Below, piece after piece: positions 12,366 through 23,410 of a stretch of 64,000 nucleotides of DNA. Below the pieces are notes generated by a model. It did no database searches. It saw only the letters and a program-made list of their open reading frames with translations, and was not told the DNA's origin. Source of the DNA: Nocardia suismassiliense (GTDB taxonomy: Bacteria; Actinomycetota; Actinomycetes; Mycobacteriales; Mycobacteriaceae); the NCBI RefSeq assembly GCF_900269665.1, contig NZ_LT985361.1, forward strand, positions 2,939,459 to 3,003,458. The letters are read 5' to 3'. Made by a program: the position numbers and the translations under genes. The number at the start of each line of letters is the position of its first letter. Positions within the stretch are counted from its first letter, which is position 1.

Positions 12366-12388
12366 TTGTCGGTGGGCGCGTTTAGCAT
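12366..12388 (+). promoter_or_regulatory. RecA-NDp (PafBC-type) DNA-damage promoter of uvrA
   Basis: TTGTCGGTG (12366-12374), an 8-bp spacer and TAGCAT (12383-12388) match the mycobacterial LexA-independent damage promoter, recalled as TTGTCRGTG-N8-TAnnnT. The predicted transcript starts near 12395, about 60 bases before the uvrA GTG. No LexA box (GAAC-N4-GTTC) is present; GTTC-N4-GAAC downstream has the opposite polarity. Confidence 0.75.
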
Positions 12389-12455
12389 GACGGCCGGATA
12401 CGTCTGGACGCCGTTTGTCGGTTCCTCTGAACACGATCGAGAAGGGAAACACCTG

Positions 12456-15494
<3,039 letters not shown>

Positions 15495-15505
15495 GGATTG
15501 CGTCA

Positions 15506-15538
15506 CCCGGTTGCCTGCCAGGTCCGCAGGCAACCGGG
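15506..15538 (+). terminator. Hairpin downstream of uvrA
   Basis: A perfect 13-bp inverted repeat (15506-15518 with 15526-15538, 7-base loop) begins 11 bases after the uvrA stop. It lacks a long T-tract, as is common in actinobacteria. A second, looser pair (15556-15563 with 15590-15597) follows in an AT-richer stretch before the next gene. Confidence 0.7.
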
Positions 15539-15757
15539 GCAGCACACCGACCTGGTTCTTCACGCAGCGTCCGCGTCGCTAGCGGGTATGTGAAGAATTA
15601 ATCAAATGCGAAAAGTGTTGGCGCGTCAATTAGAAGTACTGTTTGTCGGGGAATTCCTTTCTGTGTCACCGGGTTTGGGGAGGGGTGGGCTGGGGGTTTG
15701 AGGGTCCCCAGTTGCGGGCGTTCACGGGGGGTAATTGTTGTGTTTTCATGGGGAAGT

Positions 15758-16582
15758 ATGAATCTTCTTCGTCGGGCTGCGGCTCGGTATCTTGTTTCTG
15801 GTGTAATCGCAACGGTGGCAATGGGTTTCGTTGCATTGCCGAGTTCCTTCGCGGAGCCGGGGCCGCCGGCTCCGCCCGGGGCGCCGAGTACGCAACCGGC
15901 GCCGCTGGAGCCGGATCAGCAGTCGCGGGTGTATTTCAAAATTCCGGTGGCCAATGAATTCGTTCGGATGCAGACGCGGTTTACGGTGCCGGCGAAACCG
16001 GCGCGGGTGGGGACGATGTTTTTGTGGCCTGGGCTCGAGCCTCGGGAAGGGGGGAGAAATTACTATCCGATCGGGTTGGGGGTGCTGCAGCCGGTGCTGA
16101 CGTGGGGGCCGGCTTGCGCGCCGGTGCAGCAGCCGCCGACGTACTCGACGTGGTGGATTTCCGGGCAGTACGTCAACGTGTATTCGAATGATCCGCGCTA
16201 CCGCGGGTGCCACTCGGGGCGTGCGATGTCGGTGCAGGTGGGGGAGGTGCTCGAGATGGACATCGCCCTGGATCAGTCGACCGGCCTGTGGACGCAAACC
16301 ATTACGGGACAAGCGGGTTCGGTGCGCTACTCGATCAATCTGCGTAAGCAAGCCCAGAATATGGCGTTGTTCGCGATCGAACCGTGGGACAACGCGCGAC
16401 TCGCCAATCGGCTGGTGTTCTCCGGCACCACGCTCACCTTCCGCGACGAAGCCGCGCAGAGCTGCCTGAACCCGGAACTCACCTACACCGGAACGGGTGG
16501 CACCATCTCCCCGCCGACCGTCGCCGGTCGCCGCTGCCACATCGACACCGTCACCGTCAACGTCCCGCGGAGTGCGGCCTAA
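15758..16582 (+). CDS. Secreted protein of unknown function
   Basis: The 274-residue protein begins with an Arg-rich N-region, a hydrophobic core and a likely signal peptidase site after 'PSSFA' (about residue 32), then a Pro-rich spacer. The mature part has four cysteines ('PACAP', 'RGCHS', 'QSCLN', 'RRCHI'), enough for two disulfides, and many Trp, Tyr and Gly residues in a beta-rich pattern with 'GTMFLWPGLEP' and 'YSTWWISGQY', reminiscent of lectin or jelly-roll extracellular proteins. I do not recognise the family. The ATG at 15758 has GGGGAAG just upstream. The 160 bases before it are visibly less GC-rich than the neighbours. Confidence 0.75.
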   Translation: MNLLRRAAARYLVSGVIATVAMGFVALPSSFAEPGPPAPPGAPSTQPAPLEPDQQSRVYFKIPVANEFVRMQTRFTVPAKPARVGTMFLWPGLEPREGGRNYYPIGLGVLQPVLTWGPACAPVQQPPTYSTWWISGQYVNVYSNDPRYRGCHSGRAMSVQVGEVLEMDIALDQSTGLWTQTITGQAGSVRYSINLRKQAQNMALFAIEPWDNARLANRLVFSGTTLTFRDEAAQSCLNPELTYTGTGGTISPPTVAGRRCHIDTVTVNVPRSAA

Positions 16583-16643
16583 CCGCTTCTGCTGGTGGCG
16601 AAATCGGTTCCCGCCCGCGGGGGTGCGGCTCTACCGTGACGGC

Positions 16644-17435
16644 ATGCATTCACCGATCACGGGCACCGCCGCGGGCGTGCCGTTCACCGCGCTGCCGCCG
16701 ACCGGCGACGCCCCCGCGCCGCTGATCGTCACCTGGCACATGCTGGACGCGCCGAGGTCGGACGCGGCGTTCGCTGCCGCGTTGCCGATGCACGGTCTGC
16801 CCGCCTGGCGGGTGCACCTCGGTATGCCGATGTGCGGGGCGCGCATGGTCGACGGCAGCATGGACGCCGGTCTGGCGTTGGTGCGCGAAGACGTCCTGAT
16901 GTCGTTTCTGCACGCGTTCGTCCAGCAGGCGACCGCGGAGTTCCCGGCCGCGCTGGCGTCGATCCGGGAGCAGCTGCCGGTCGGCGACGGCCCGATCGGC
17001 GTGCTCGGTGGTTCCCTGGGCGGTGCCGTCGCGCTGCGAGTCCTCGCCGAAACCGAGACGCCGATCTTCGCGGGCGCCGTCGTGAACGCCGCCATCCGGA
17101 TGCGATCCGTCGTAGACCTGTTCCCCGGCGACTATCCGTACGACGCCGAGTCCGAGAAAGCCGTCGACAGTTTGGATTTCATCGCCAAGGCGGGCCTCCT
17201 CGCCGGCCGCGCACCGCTGCTGGTGGTCAGTGGCGAGGACGATCATCCGGCGCTGCGTGCCGACGCATTCGAGCTCGTCGACGCGATCGGCGACGGCGCC
17301 GAACTGCTCTCGATCCCCGGTTTGGCGCACCCACTCGCCGAGGAGCCCGGCATCGAACCCGCACCCCAGCTGCCGACGGCCCGCGCGGTGGACGTCGGCC
17401 TGACCGAGTGGTTCCGCCGCCAGCTCGGGGGCTGA
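16644..17435 (+). CDS. Alpha/beta hydrolase
   Basis: The 263-residue protein has the nucleophile elbow 'GGSLGG' (Ser about residue 120), a likely acid in 'SGEDDHP' and a histidine in 'GLAHP', the order of an alpha/beta-hydrolase triad. It has no signal peptide, so it is cytosolic. The nearest functional guess is an esterase or dienelactone-hydrolase-like enzyme; substrate unknown. The ATG at 16644 is the first good start after the preceding gene (61 bp gap), with no strong SD. It converges on the hydrolase at 17699, and a strong hairpin separates them. Confidence 0.8.
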   Translation: MHSPITGTAAGVPFTALPPTGDAPAPLIVTWHMLDAPRSDAAFAAALPMHGLPAWRVHLGMPMCGARMVDGSMDAGLALVREDVLMSFLHAFVQQATAEFPAALASIREQLPVGDGPIGVLGGSLGGAVALRVLAETETPIFAGAVVNAAIRMRSVVDLFPGDYPYDAESEKAVDSLDFIAKAGLLAGRAPLLVVSGEDDHPALRADAFELVDAIGDGAELLSIPGLAHPLAEEPGIEPAPQLPTARAVDVGLTEWFRRQLGG

Positions 17436-17538
17436 ATCCCGCACCAACTATCTGGAAGCGCGCCGATTCTCGGGACTCCTAGGTGGGCACCGGCTATCGC
17501 TCGGGGCCCGCGGATTGCGCGGGTTCTCGGGCGCCGCA

Positions 17539-17622
17539 CCGGTTCTTTGGGTTCGCGGGTAGGTATCGATTGCTGGGCCGTGCGCCGGTTCTTGGGGCTT
17601 CGCAGGTTGGGGTCGGTTGCTG
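17539..17622. repeat. Imperfect direct repeat in a gene-free stretch
   Basis: Two related copies of about 37 bp (17539-17575 and 17585-17622) share CCGGTTCTT...TTCGC and a GGTTGCTG-like end. They lie in the 263-bp gap between convergent hydrolase genes. No ORF is supported there. Confidence 0.55.
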
Positions 17623-17637
17623 AGTCCCGCACTGACT

Positions 17638-17687
17638 CTCGGGATCCGCACTGAATACAGCCCCCCGAAGTCAGTGCGGATCCCGAG
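17638..17687. terminator. Bidirectional terminator hairpin
   Basis: A perfect 17-bp inverted repeat (17638-17654 with 17671-17687, 16-base loop) sits between two convergent genes, 12 bp from the end of the leftward one. A bidirectional terminator is the simplest role. Confidence 0.8.
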
Positions 17688-17698
17688 TTAGGGTGCGG

Positions 17699-18418
17699 CT
17701 ATTGGGCTGTTCGGTTGGCTACCGTGTGGATGAGGTCGGCGAGTTCTGTTGGCTTGGACCACATGGGCCAGTGGCCGGTGGGGAGGTCGATGTAGTCGGC
17801 GTCGATGCGGGTGAGTTCGGTGAAGTCGGGGACTTCGCCGCTGTCGCGGAATTTCTTGGCGAGTTCCGCGGTGATGCTGTTGCAGATGATGGTGGTGGGT
17901 ATCGCGAGGCGCGCGGGGGAGTCGCTGAGTTCCAGGGGGCCGGCGGCGATGGTGGTCGGTTCACCGACGGCGCGTTCGCGGAAGCGGTTCAGGGCGGCCT
18001 CGTCCAAGCCTTCGAGGCTGTTGCCGGTCTCTTCCAGTTGCGGCCAGTCGGGGAGCAACCATTCGGGGCCGAGTTCGGCGAGTGCGGGGTTGATCGCGAA
18101 GCCGGCGGGCAGCGGGGCGGAGTCGACGTAGATCGCGCGGTGGAAGCGGTCCGGCGCGCGGTCGGTGGCGAGGTAGGCGGGTGCGGCACCGCCTGAGTGC
18201 GAGACGAGTACGGCGGTTTCCGTGGCCGGGACGGCGTCGATGATTGCTTGTGCTTGCGTTTCCAGCGTGGCCGAAAGCCGCTCGGGGTCAGCGGGATCCA
18301 GGCCCGGCAGGGTGAGTGCTCGTACTTCGTTGCCGCGTTCGCGCAGGTCGGCGGCGACCTCGTCCCAGGCCCAAGCGCCGAGCCAGAAACCGGGGACCAG
18401 AACTATCCGTGTAGCCAT
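17699..18418 (-). CDS. Alpha/beta hydrolase (esterase / hydroxynitrile-lyase-like)
   Basis: The 239-residue protein has the N-terminal 'LVPGFWLGAWAW' oxyanion region, the nucleophile in 'VSHSGG' (Ser about 94) and a C-terminal histidine in 'TGHWPMWS', typical of small cytosolic hydrolases of the plant-esterase and hydroxynitrile-lyase branch. The substrate is unknown. It is divergent from the HTH regulator at 18527, and the palindromic site between them (18477-18519) lies 58 bp from its start, so that regulator probably controls it too. Confidence 0.85.
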   Translation of the reverse strand: MATRIVLVPGFWLGAWAWDEVAADLRERGNEVRALTLPGLDPADPERLSATLETQAQAIIDAVPATETAVLVSHSGGAAPAYLATDRAPDRFHRAIYVDSAPLPAGFAINPALAELGPEWLLPDWPQLEETGNSLEGLDEAALNRFRERAVGEPTTIAAGPLELSDSPARLAIPTTIICNSITAELAKKFRDSGEVPDFTELTRIDADYIDLPTGHWPMWSKPTELADLIHTVANRTAQ

Positions 18419-18476
18419 GGGCCTACCTTGCCCTACCGCGTCGACATCCGCGAGGCGACCTGCACTTCCCTAGTTT

Positions 18477-18519
18477 CCTTAAACTTCCCTATTGTGCAGA
18501 TAGATAGGGAAGTTTAAGG
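18477..18519. promoter_or_regulatory. 16+16 bp inverted repeat, operator or RBS-masking hairpin
   Basis: CCTTAAACTTCCCTAT (18477-18492) is repeated exactly inverted at 18504-18519 after an 11-bp spacer. A further half-copy of CTTCCCTA lies at 18465. The right arm ends AAGG, seven bases before the GTG of the HTH gene, so it contains that gene's SD. The dyad could be a DNA operator for autoregulation or an mRNA hairpin hiding the SD. Confidence 0.75.
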
Positions 18520-18526
18520 TAATCAA

Positions 18527-18958
18527 GTGAATGATCGCCTCTACTCCGTGGAACAGGTCGCCGAACGCCTCGGCCTGCACGTCCGCACGATCCGCAATTA
18601 CGTGCGCGACGGGCGGCTCACCGCGGTCCGGATCGGTAAGCAGTACCGGATCGCGCACGAGGATCTGGAAGCCTTCACCGGCCGTCCGGTGCCCGCACCG
18701 CTGCGGGAGACGGTCGAGCGGCAGCGGCACGTAGAGGTGTCGAGCATCGTGCAGGTCGACGCGGTCGATCCCGGGATGGCCGATCGGCTGACCACGCTGC
18801 TGATGGGCGCGGCCAACACCCGGTCCTCCGGTGACGAACCGCTGCGGATCGAGACGATGTACGACGCGGAGCGGGCGCGGCTGAAAGTCATTGTCCTGGG
18901 CGGTCTTGCGGACACGGCACGGCTGTTCGACTACATGGAAGGGGTGCTCGCATCATGA
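18527..18958 (+). CDS. Excisionase/MerR-type helix-turn-helix regulator
   Basis: The 143-residue protein starts with GTG. Residues 5-55 are an excisionase-like winged HTH ('YSVEQVAERLGLHVRTIRNY', then 'RIGKQYRIAHEDL'), the form used by many small transcription factors. The C-terminal half has no cysteines or known ligand motif and ends in an alpha/beta segment ('LKVIVLGGLADTARLFDY'). Its stop overlaps the next ATG (ATGA), so it is coupled to the hydrolase gene. It is the likely binder of the palindrome at 18477-18519, regulating itself, the coupled hydrolase and the divergent one. Confidence 0.85.
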   Translation: MNDRLYSVEQVAERLGLHVRTIRNYVRDGRLTAVRIGKQYRIAHEDLEAFTGRPVPAPLRETVERQRHVEVSSIVQVDAVDPGMADRLTTLLMGAANTRSSGDEPLRIETMYDAERARLKVIVLGGLADTARLFDYMEGVLAS

Positions 18959-19827
18959 GCGAGCAGAAAATCTACAAGTCCGAGAAAGGCGCCGCGCAGA
19001 TCCGGCAGCGCTACGCGGAACTGCTGCAGACCTGGCCGGTACCGGCCGAGCACCTGCGCGTGCCGACCCGCGAGGGGGAGACCTTCGTCGTGGCATCCGG
19101 TCCGCAGGACGCGCCACCGCTACTGATCCTGCACGGGTCAGGCGCGAACACGACGATGTGGCGCGGCGATATCGCCTCCTGGGCAACACATTTCCGCACC
19201 TACGCGGTCGACATCATCGGTGAGCCCGGCGGCAGTGCGCCGTCGCGCCCGCCACTCGACTCCGATCGGCTCGCGCAATGGCTCGACGATGTGCTGGAAG
19301 GTCTTGGGCTCAGCACGATTTCGGTCGTGGCAACGTCACTCGGCGGCTGGGTGGCGCTCGACTACGCCATCCGCCGACCGGAACGGATAACCCGCCTCAC
19401 CCTGCTGTGCCCCGGCGGTATCGGCGCGCAAAAGATGGGCTGGCTGCCGAAAGCCATGTTCCTGAGCCTCTTCGGGCACCGCGGTGTGCGGCGGACCGCC
19501 CGCACCATGACCGGCCTGGACGTGCCGCTGACCGAAGAAACCCTCGATGAGATCGTCCTGACCTTCACCCAGTTCAAGCCGCGCACCGAGCGACTCCCCA
19601 TCTTCTCCGACGATGCACTGCGCGGACTGACCATGCCGATGCTGGTGCTGGTCGGTGACCGCGACGTCATGATCGACTCCGCAGCCACCGCCGAACGCGT
19701 GCGCCGATGCGTCCCGAACGCAACAGTGCACGTGCTCCCCGACGTCGGCCACGCCATCCTCGGCCAGACCGAGGCGGTAGCCGATTTCCTCCTCGAAAGG
19801 CGCGCCTCCCAGCCCGCCCACTCCTGA
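18955..19827 (+). CDS. Alpha/beta hydrolase coupled to the HTH regulator
   Basis: The 290-residue protein has 'LHGSGANTTMW' (oxyanion region), the nucleophile elbow 'ATSLGG' (Ser about 127), the acid in 'VGDRDVM' and the histidine in 'DVGHAI', a complete catalytic triad. It overlaps the HTH gene by four bases and is certainly co-translated with it. Family relatives include esterases and carboxylic ester or haloalkane-type hydrolases; the substrate cannot be named. Three hydrolase genes within 3.5 kb, two of them sharing one regulatory region, suggest response to and breakdown of an ester or lactone signal (inference). Confidence 0.88.
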   Translation: MSEQKIYKSEKGAAQIRQRYAELLQTWPVPAEHLRVPTREGETFVVASGPQDAPPLLILHGSGANTTMWRGDIASWATHFRTYAVDIIGEPGGSAPSRPPLDSDRLAQWLDDVLEGLGLSTISVVATSLGGWVALDYAIRRPERITRLTLLCPGGIGAQKMGWLPKAMFLSLFGHRGVRRTARTMTGLDVPLTEETLDEIVLTFTQFKPRTERLPIFSDDALRGLTMPMLVLVGDRDVMIDSAATAERVRRCVPNATVHVLPDVGHAILGQTEAVADFLLERRASQPAHS

Positions 19828-19871
19828 CGCAGGTCAGCAAGCTGGGGCACGCTGTGCCCGCTGCCAGGCGA

Positions 19872-21458
19872 TCAGTTCGTGGGCGAACCGAACCAGCGGC
19901 TCAACGCTTCCCGTAAGCGTTCCGCGTCGGAATGCGCATCTCCGTTGGCCGCCCAAGCCACGTACCCGTCCGGCCGGATGAGCATTGCTGCGGCGGGCGT
20001 GTCGGAAGTCGTCGCGACCACGGTGTCGACCCGGTCGCGCCAACCTGCCGCGACATCGGCGTAAGCCCCGGCACGATCTCGGGCGATGTAACCGGCACTC
20101 CCGTCGGTGCGGGCACCGTTGAGCGTTAGCAACACTGGCCGCGCCGTCCGCAGTACCTCCGCGACCCGCTGTGTGCCACTGCCGGTTTCAAGGGTGAAGT
20201 CCGGCACCATCCGCCCGGACAGCGGGTGGTCGTCGCCCACCTCGTAGCGAGTGTCCGCCCCAGACATCAACCGCGCGATGTAAGCGGTGTTCTCCGGCTG
20301 CTGGAGCAGCTCGTCGAACAGTGTGCGCAGCGCGGTGACCTCGGGACCCGGTGCGAAGAGCGCGGTTTGGGCCAGGGAACTCATCATGACGCGGACGCCG
20401 ACCGGATGCCGTTCGGCGTGGTAGGTGGCCAGCAGGCCGTCGGGCGCCCACCCGTTGATCTCGGCGGCGAGCTTCCAGCCGAGGTTGGCGGCATCCTGCA
20501 GGCCGAGATTGAGTCCGGGCCCGCCGATCCCGGAGTGCACGTGTGCCGCGTCGCCGAGCAGGAACACGTTGCCCGCCCGGTACCGCTCGGCCTGCCGGGT
20601 GTTCTGATTGTCGATGCGGCGCAACGCATGTGGTCCCGGCCCGCGCGGCGCCTCGATCGGCAGGTCGACACCGAGTACTCGCCGCACGCCCGCGCGCAGT
20701 TCCTCGATCGTCATCGGCGTGCCCGCGGGCACCGGCTCGACCCCGAACTCCATGCTCGCGACGAGCGGCCGTCCCGGTTCGAGTTCAGCGAAGACGAACC
20801 CGCCGCGTTCGAGTCGGTTGTGCCCGAACGGAAGCCGCCCGAAACCGGGCACCTCGACGCCACCGTCGGCGGTCCGCAGTTCATCGGGCAGCCAGACGTG
20901 TCCCATCCGCACGATGCTGTCCGTCGCGGTGTGCCCGGGGAATTCGATGCCGGCCTGTCTGCGAACCAGGCTTTTGCCGCCGTCGGCGCCGACCAGGAAA
21001 GTGGTGTCGAGTCGATAGTCGCCCTCGGGCCCGGCCACCGTGACGATGACGCCCCCGTCCTGCTGGGTCGACTCGGTGAGCCGATGCCCCCATCGAACCT
21101 CGACACCCAACCCGCGCACCCACTTCTCCAGTAGACGAACAAGTTTCGGCTGCGGAATAGCAAGTATGGCCATCGGATTGTCCGGCAGCTCGGCGAACGA
21201 CAACCGCAGCCCGGCGAAGAAGTACCTGGGCAGCGGCAGCGGCGCACCGGGCGCACCGCCGAACTCGTGATACAGCCCACGCATGTCGAGCAGCCGAATC
21301 ACCTGGCCGACAAGGCCGTTCGCTTTCGGTTCGACACTCGGCGCGGTCAGTTCCTCCAGCACGATCGCCCGCACGCCGGCCAACGCGAGTTCACCGGCGA
21401 GCAGCAATCCGTTCGGTCCGGCACCGGAAATGACTACGGCGGCAGAGTTTTCAGGCAT
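19872..21458 (-). CDS. Group A FAD-dependent aromatic monooxygenase (rifampicin/tetracycline-hydroxylase-like)
   Basis: The 528-residue protein shows the three signatures of class A flavoprotein hydroxylases: GxGxxG 'GAGPNG' at the N-terminus, the DG motif 'GADGGKS' (about 160) and the GD motif 'GDAAHVHSGIGGPGLN' (about 300). The C-terminal ~130 residues form the thioredoxin-like domain found in phenol-hydroxylase and rifampicin-monooxygenase relatives. It should use FAD, NAD(P)H and O2 to hydroxylate an aromatic or polyketide substrate, possibly a detoxification reaction. It lies 44 bp behind the TetR gene on the same strand, so a TetR-controlled, substrate-induced operon is likely. Confidence 0.88.
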   Translation of the reverse strand: MPENSAAVVISGAGPNGLLLAGELALAGVRAIVLEELTAPSVEPKANGLVGQVIRLLDMRGLYHEFGGAPGAPLPLPRYFFAGLRLSFAELPDNPMAILAIPQPKLVRLLEKWVRGLGVEVRWGHRLTESTQQDGGVIVTVAGPEGDYRLDTTFLVGADGGKSLVRRQAGIEFPGHTATDSIVRMGHVWLPDELRTADGGVEVPGFGRLPFGHNRLERGGFVFAELEPGRPLVASMEFGVEPVPAGTPMTIEELRAGVRRVLGVDLPIEAPRGPGPHALRRIDNQNTRQAERYRAGNVFLLGDAAHVHSGIGGPGLNLGLQDAANLGWKLAAEINGWAPDGLLATYHAERHPVGVRVMMSSLAQTALFAPGPEVTALRTLFDELLQQPENTAYIARLMSGADTRYEVGDDHPLSGRMVPDFTLETGSGTQRVAEVLRTARPVLLTLNGARTDGSAGYIARDRAGAYADVAAGWRDRVDTVVATTSDTPAAAMLIRPDGYVAWAANGDAHSDAERLREALSRWFGSPTN

Positions 21459-21502
21459 GACAAATACACCCCTTGTTCGATGATGAGTTTCTGGTGGTGC
21501 GG

Positions 21503-22117
21503 TCAGCGCGGCGGTTCGGGCAGCCCTGCGGCGACTTGGTCGAGGGCGCGGCGCAGCAGCGGGGCGATGGGGACCGGCGGGTCCGCGTGCGCGTACGCCA
21601 CCATGGCGGCGTCGATGACGGTGCCGATCATGCCGGTCACCAGCCGCGGATAGACATCGCGCAGCGGGTCGGTCCCGGTGCGTTCCGCGATCAGCTCGAG
21701 CCAGTCCTCGGACACCCCGGTGAACAGCGCGGACCGTAATTCGGGCGCGCGGAACAGTTTCCGGACTTCGGCCAGCTGGGCGGCGGTGGGGACGCGGAAC
21801 TCGGCCTGTTCGGCTTCGAGCGGCTCGAGCAGCGCCGCGGTGAGCGCGCTCCAGAGCGGTTCGGCTGCCGGGCGTTCGCGAAATGCCGCCAGGCTGCGCC
21901 GGATCCGGACCGACTGCCGGTAAATGATGGCGTCGAACTTGCCGGTGAAGTAGTTGTTGAAGGTGCGCACCGAGACACCGGCCCGCTTCGCGATGTCCTC
22001 GCGGGTGACGTTGTCCAGGCCGCGCTCGAAAGCGAGCTCCAGCGCCGCGTCGCTGAGCGCCATGCGGGTATCGAGCTTCTTGCGTTCGCGCAGACCGAGC
22101 ACTTCTTCATCGGGCAT
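21503..22117 (-). CDS. TetR-family repressor
   Basis: The 204-residue protein has an N-terminal TetR HTH (about 12-60, 'VTREDIAKRAGVSVRTFNNYF') and a helical ligand-binding C-terminal domain. It is the first gene of an operon with the FAD monooxygenase and probably represses it until the substrate appears. The only strong dyad upstream (22140-22171) may be its operator but also looks like a terminator for the preceding operon. Confidence 0.9.
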   Translation of the reverse strand: MPDEEVLGLRERKKLDTRMALSDAALELAFERGLDNVTREDIAKRAGVSVRTFNNYFTGKFDAIIYRQSVRIRRSLAAFRERPAAEPLWSALTAALLEPLEAEQAEFRVPTAAQLAEVRKLFRAPELRSALFTGVSEDWLELIAERTGTDPLRDVYPRLVTGMIGTVIDAAMVAYAHADPPVPIAPLLRRALDQVAAGLPEPPR

Positions 22118-22139
22118 GCCACCAGCCTACGGCAAAAAC

Positions 22140-22171
22140 TTGCCCGGCGGGCAAAATTTCCCGCCGGGCAA
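22140..22171 (-). terminator. Hairpin with T-tract: terminator of the DinB-DUF1844 operon, or TetR operator
   Basis: A perfect 12-bp inverted repeat (22140-22151 with 22160-22171, 8-base A/T loop). Read on the minus strand it is followed by GTTTTTG, so it fits an intrinsic terminator for the genes at 22232-23106. It also lies 22 bp before the TetR start, where an operator would be. Confidence 0.6.
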
Positions 22172-22231
22172 AATTATCGGTAGCAGCGAACCGGCGAAGT
22201 TCAGGTCACTGCTGTCGCAAAGCGCGCGGAA

Positions 22232-22573
22232 TCAGTAGACGGGCCCCGTGTACTTCTCGCCCGGGCCCTTACCCGGCTCATCTGGATGCGCCGACGCCTC
22301 CCGGAACGCACGCTGCAACGACTGCAACCCCTCACGAATCGGCCCCGCGTGCGGCCCGAGGTACTCCACCGACGCCGTGACCAGCCCGGCCAGTGCCGTG
22401 ATCACCCGGCGCGCCTCGTCCAGATCGCGCCGTGTGCTGGTCTCCGGATCCTCGTCCGCGAGCCCGAGCTTCTCCGCCGCCGAGCTCATCAGCATCACCG
22501 CGGCCCGGCTGATCACCTCCACCGCCGGGATGTCGGCCAGTTCGCGCACGGAGTTGTCGAGCTCTTCAGTCAT
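22232..22573 (-). CDS. DUF1844-family protein
   Basis: The 113-residue acidic, helical protein (MTEELDNSVRELADIPAVEV...) with 'MLMSSAAEKLGL' fits the DUF1844 family, which is frequently encoded beside infC in actinobacteria. No catalytic motif is visible and its function is unknown. It starts two bases after the DinB-like gene's stop and is surely co-transcribed with it. Confidence 0.8.
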   Translation of the reverse strand: MTEELDNSVRELADIPAVEVISRAAVMLMSSAAEKLGLADEDPETSTRRDLDEARRVITALAGLVTASVEYLGPHAGPIREGLQSLQRAFREASAHPDEPGKGPGEKYTGPVY

Positions 22574-22575
22574 GG

Positions 22576-23106
22576 CTATGAGGCTAGCGAGGCCGCTCGG
22601 AGGAGTCGGAGCTGGCCGATCTCCGCGATGTTCTTCATCAGCTCCGAGTTCACCCAGCTCGCCAGGTGCGCCACCGTCAAACCCGCGTCGGCGGGCCACG
22701 GGAAGGCCGCGGGCCGGTCCAGGCCGGCCTCGGTCAGGTCGTCCAGGGTGCGCAGCCAGGTGTCGCGCAGCCCGTGCAGCCAAACAATTGCCGCGACGCC
22801 GTCGCCTGGCCAGTGCACGTCTTCGCGCGCGGGCGGGGTGCGGCCCGCGACCTGATCGATGGCCGCGCTCCACCACCAGCCGATATGCCAGCTGAGCCAG
22901 CCGATGGTCGGCGCCGGGATGGGGTCGGGTTCGGTGTCGGCCCAGTCCGGCCGCCACACTCCCTCGGCGTCGGGGCGTACTGTCCAGTGGAGTTCGGCGG
23001 GCGCCCAGCCGAAGTCCTCGACGCGCAGCGCGTCGAGATGGAGTTCGGCGAGCGACCAGGTCAGTTCGAACTGCCATCGGAGCAGGTCACGGCGTGAAGT
23101 AGACAC
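22576..23106 (-). CDS. DinB-like / DUF664-type helical-bundle protein
   Basis: Reading from GTG 23106 gives 176 residues (VSTSRRDLLRWQFELTW...). The Trp-rich pattern with 'LSWHIGWWWS' and 'WLHGLRDTWL', and spaced histidines, is typical of DinB-like four-helix metal-binding proteins. These include thiol-dependent S-transferases using mycothiol or bacillithiol, but many are uncharacterised. There is no clear SD, so the start is uncertain. It is divergent from infC. Confidence 0.72.
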   Translation of the reverse strand: MSTSRRDLLRWQFELTWSLAELHLDALRVEDFGWAPAELHWTVRPDAEGVWRPDWADTEPDPIPAPTIGWLSWHIGWWWSAAIDQVAGRTPPAREDVHWPGDGVAAIVWLHGLRDTWLRTLDDLTEAGLDRPAAFPWPADAGLTVAHLASWVNSELMKNIAEIGQLRLLRAASLAS

Positions 23107-23304
23107 CGGGGGAGCGTGGCAGGCACCCGTGCGCGCGGGCAAGCGGTTTACCGCGATTCGGCGATAGCCGAACAGAATGTTAGACTTTCTGCTGACGACC
23201 GCCCCTGGTTGTGTCTTCTTCCAAGATTTCGAGCCCGGGGCTGATAAGTGGAGCCCGACTCCCACCGTTACCGACGAGCGATCGTCAGGTCAAACGGTCC
23301 GGTC

Positions 23305-23326
23305 ACCCGCCTTCTCGGAGGCGGGT
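23305..23326 (+). terminator. First attenuator-like hairpin in the infC leader
   Basis: An 8-bp perfect stem (23305-23312 with 23319-23326) with a 6-base loop is followed by TTCTTG. It fits a weak intrinsic terminator inside the leader, about 200 bases before infC. Confidence 0.6.
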
Positions 23327-23410
23327 TTCTTGTGCCGGGGTTCTCTCAGGAGAACCGCGTGCACAAGATCGCATGCGAGTCTTTGGCATGCGCTGACCGG
23401 TCGACCTCGG

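Noticed and set aside
12421..12455. LexA box before uvrA (GTTC-N4-GAAC)
   Set aside because: The polarity is opposite to the GAAC-N4-GTTC of LexA sites.
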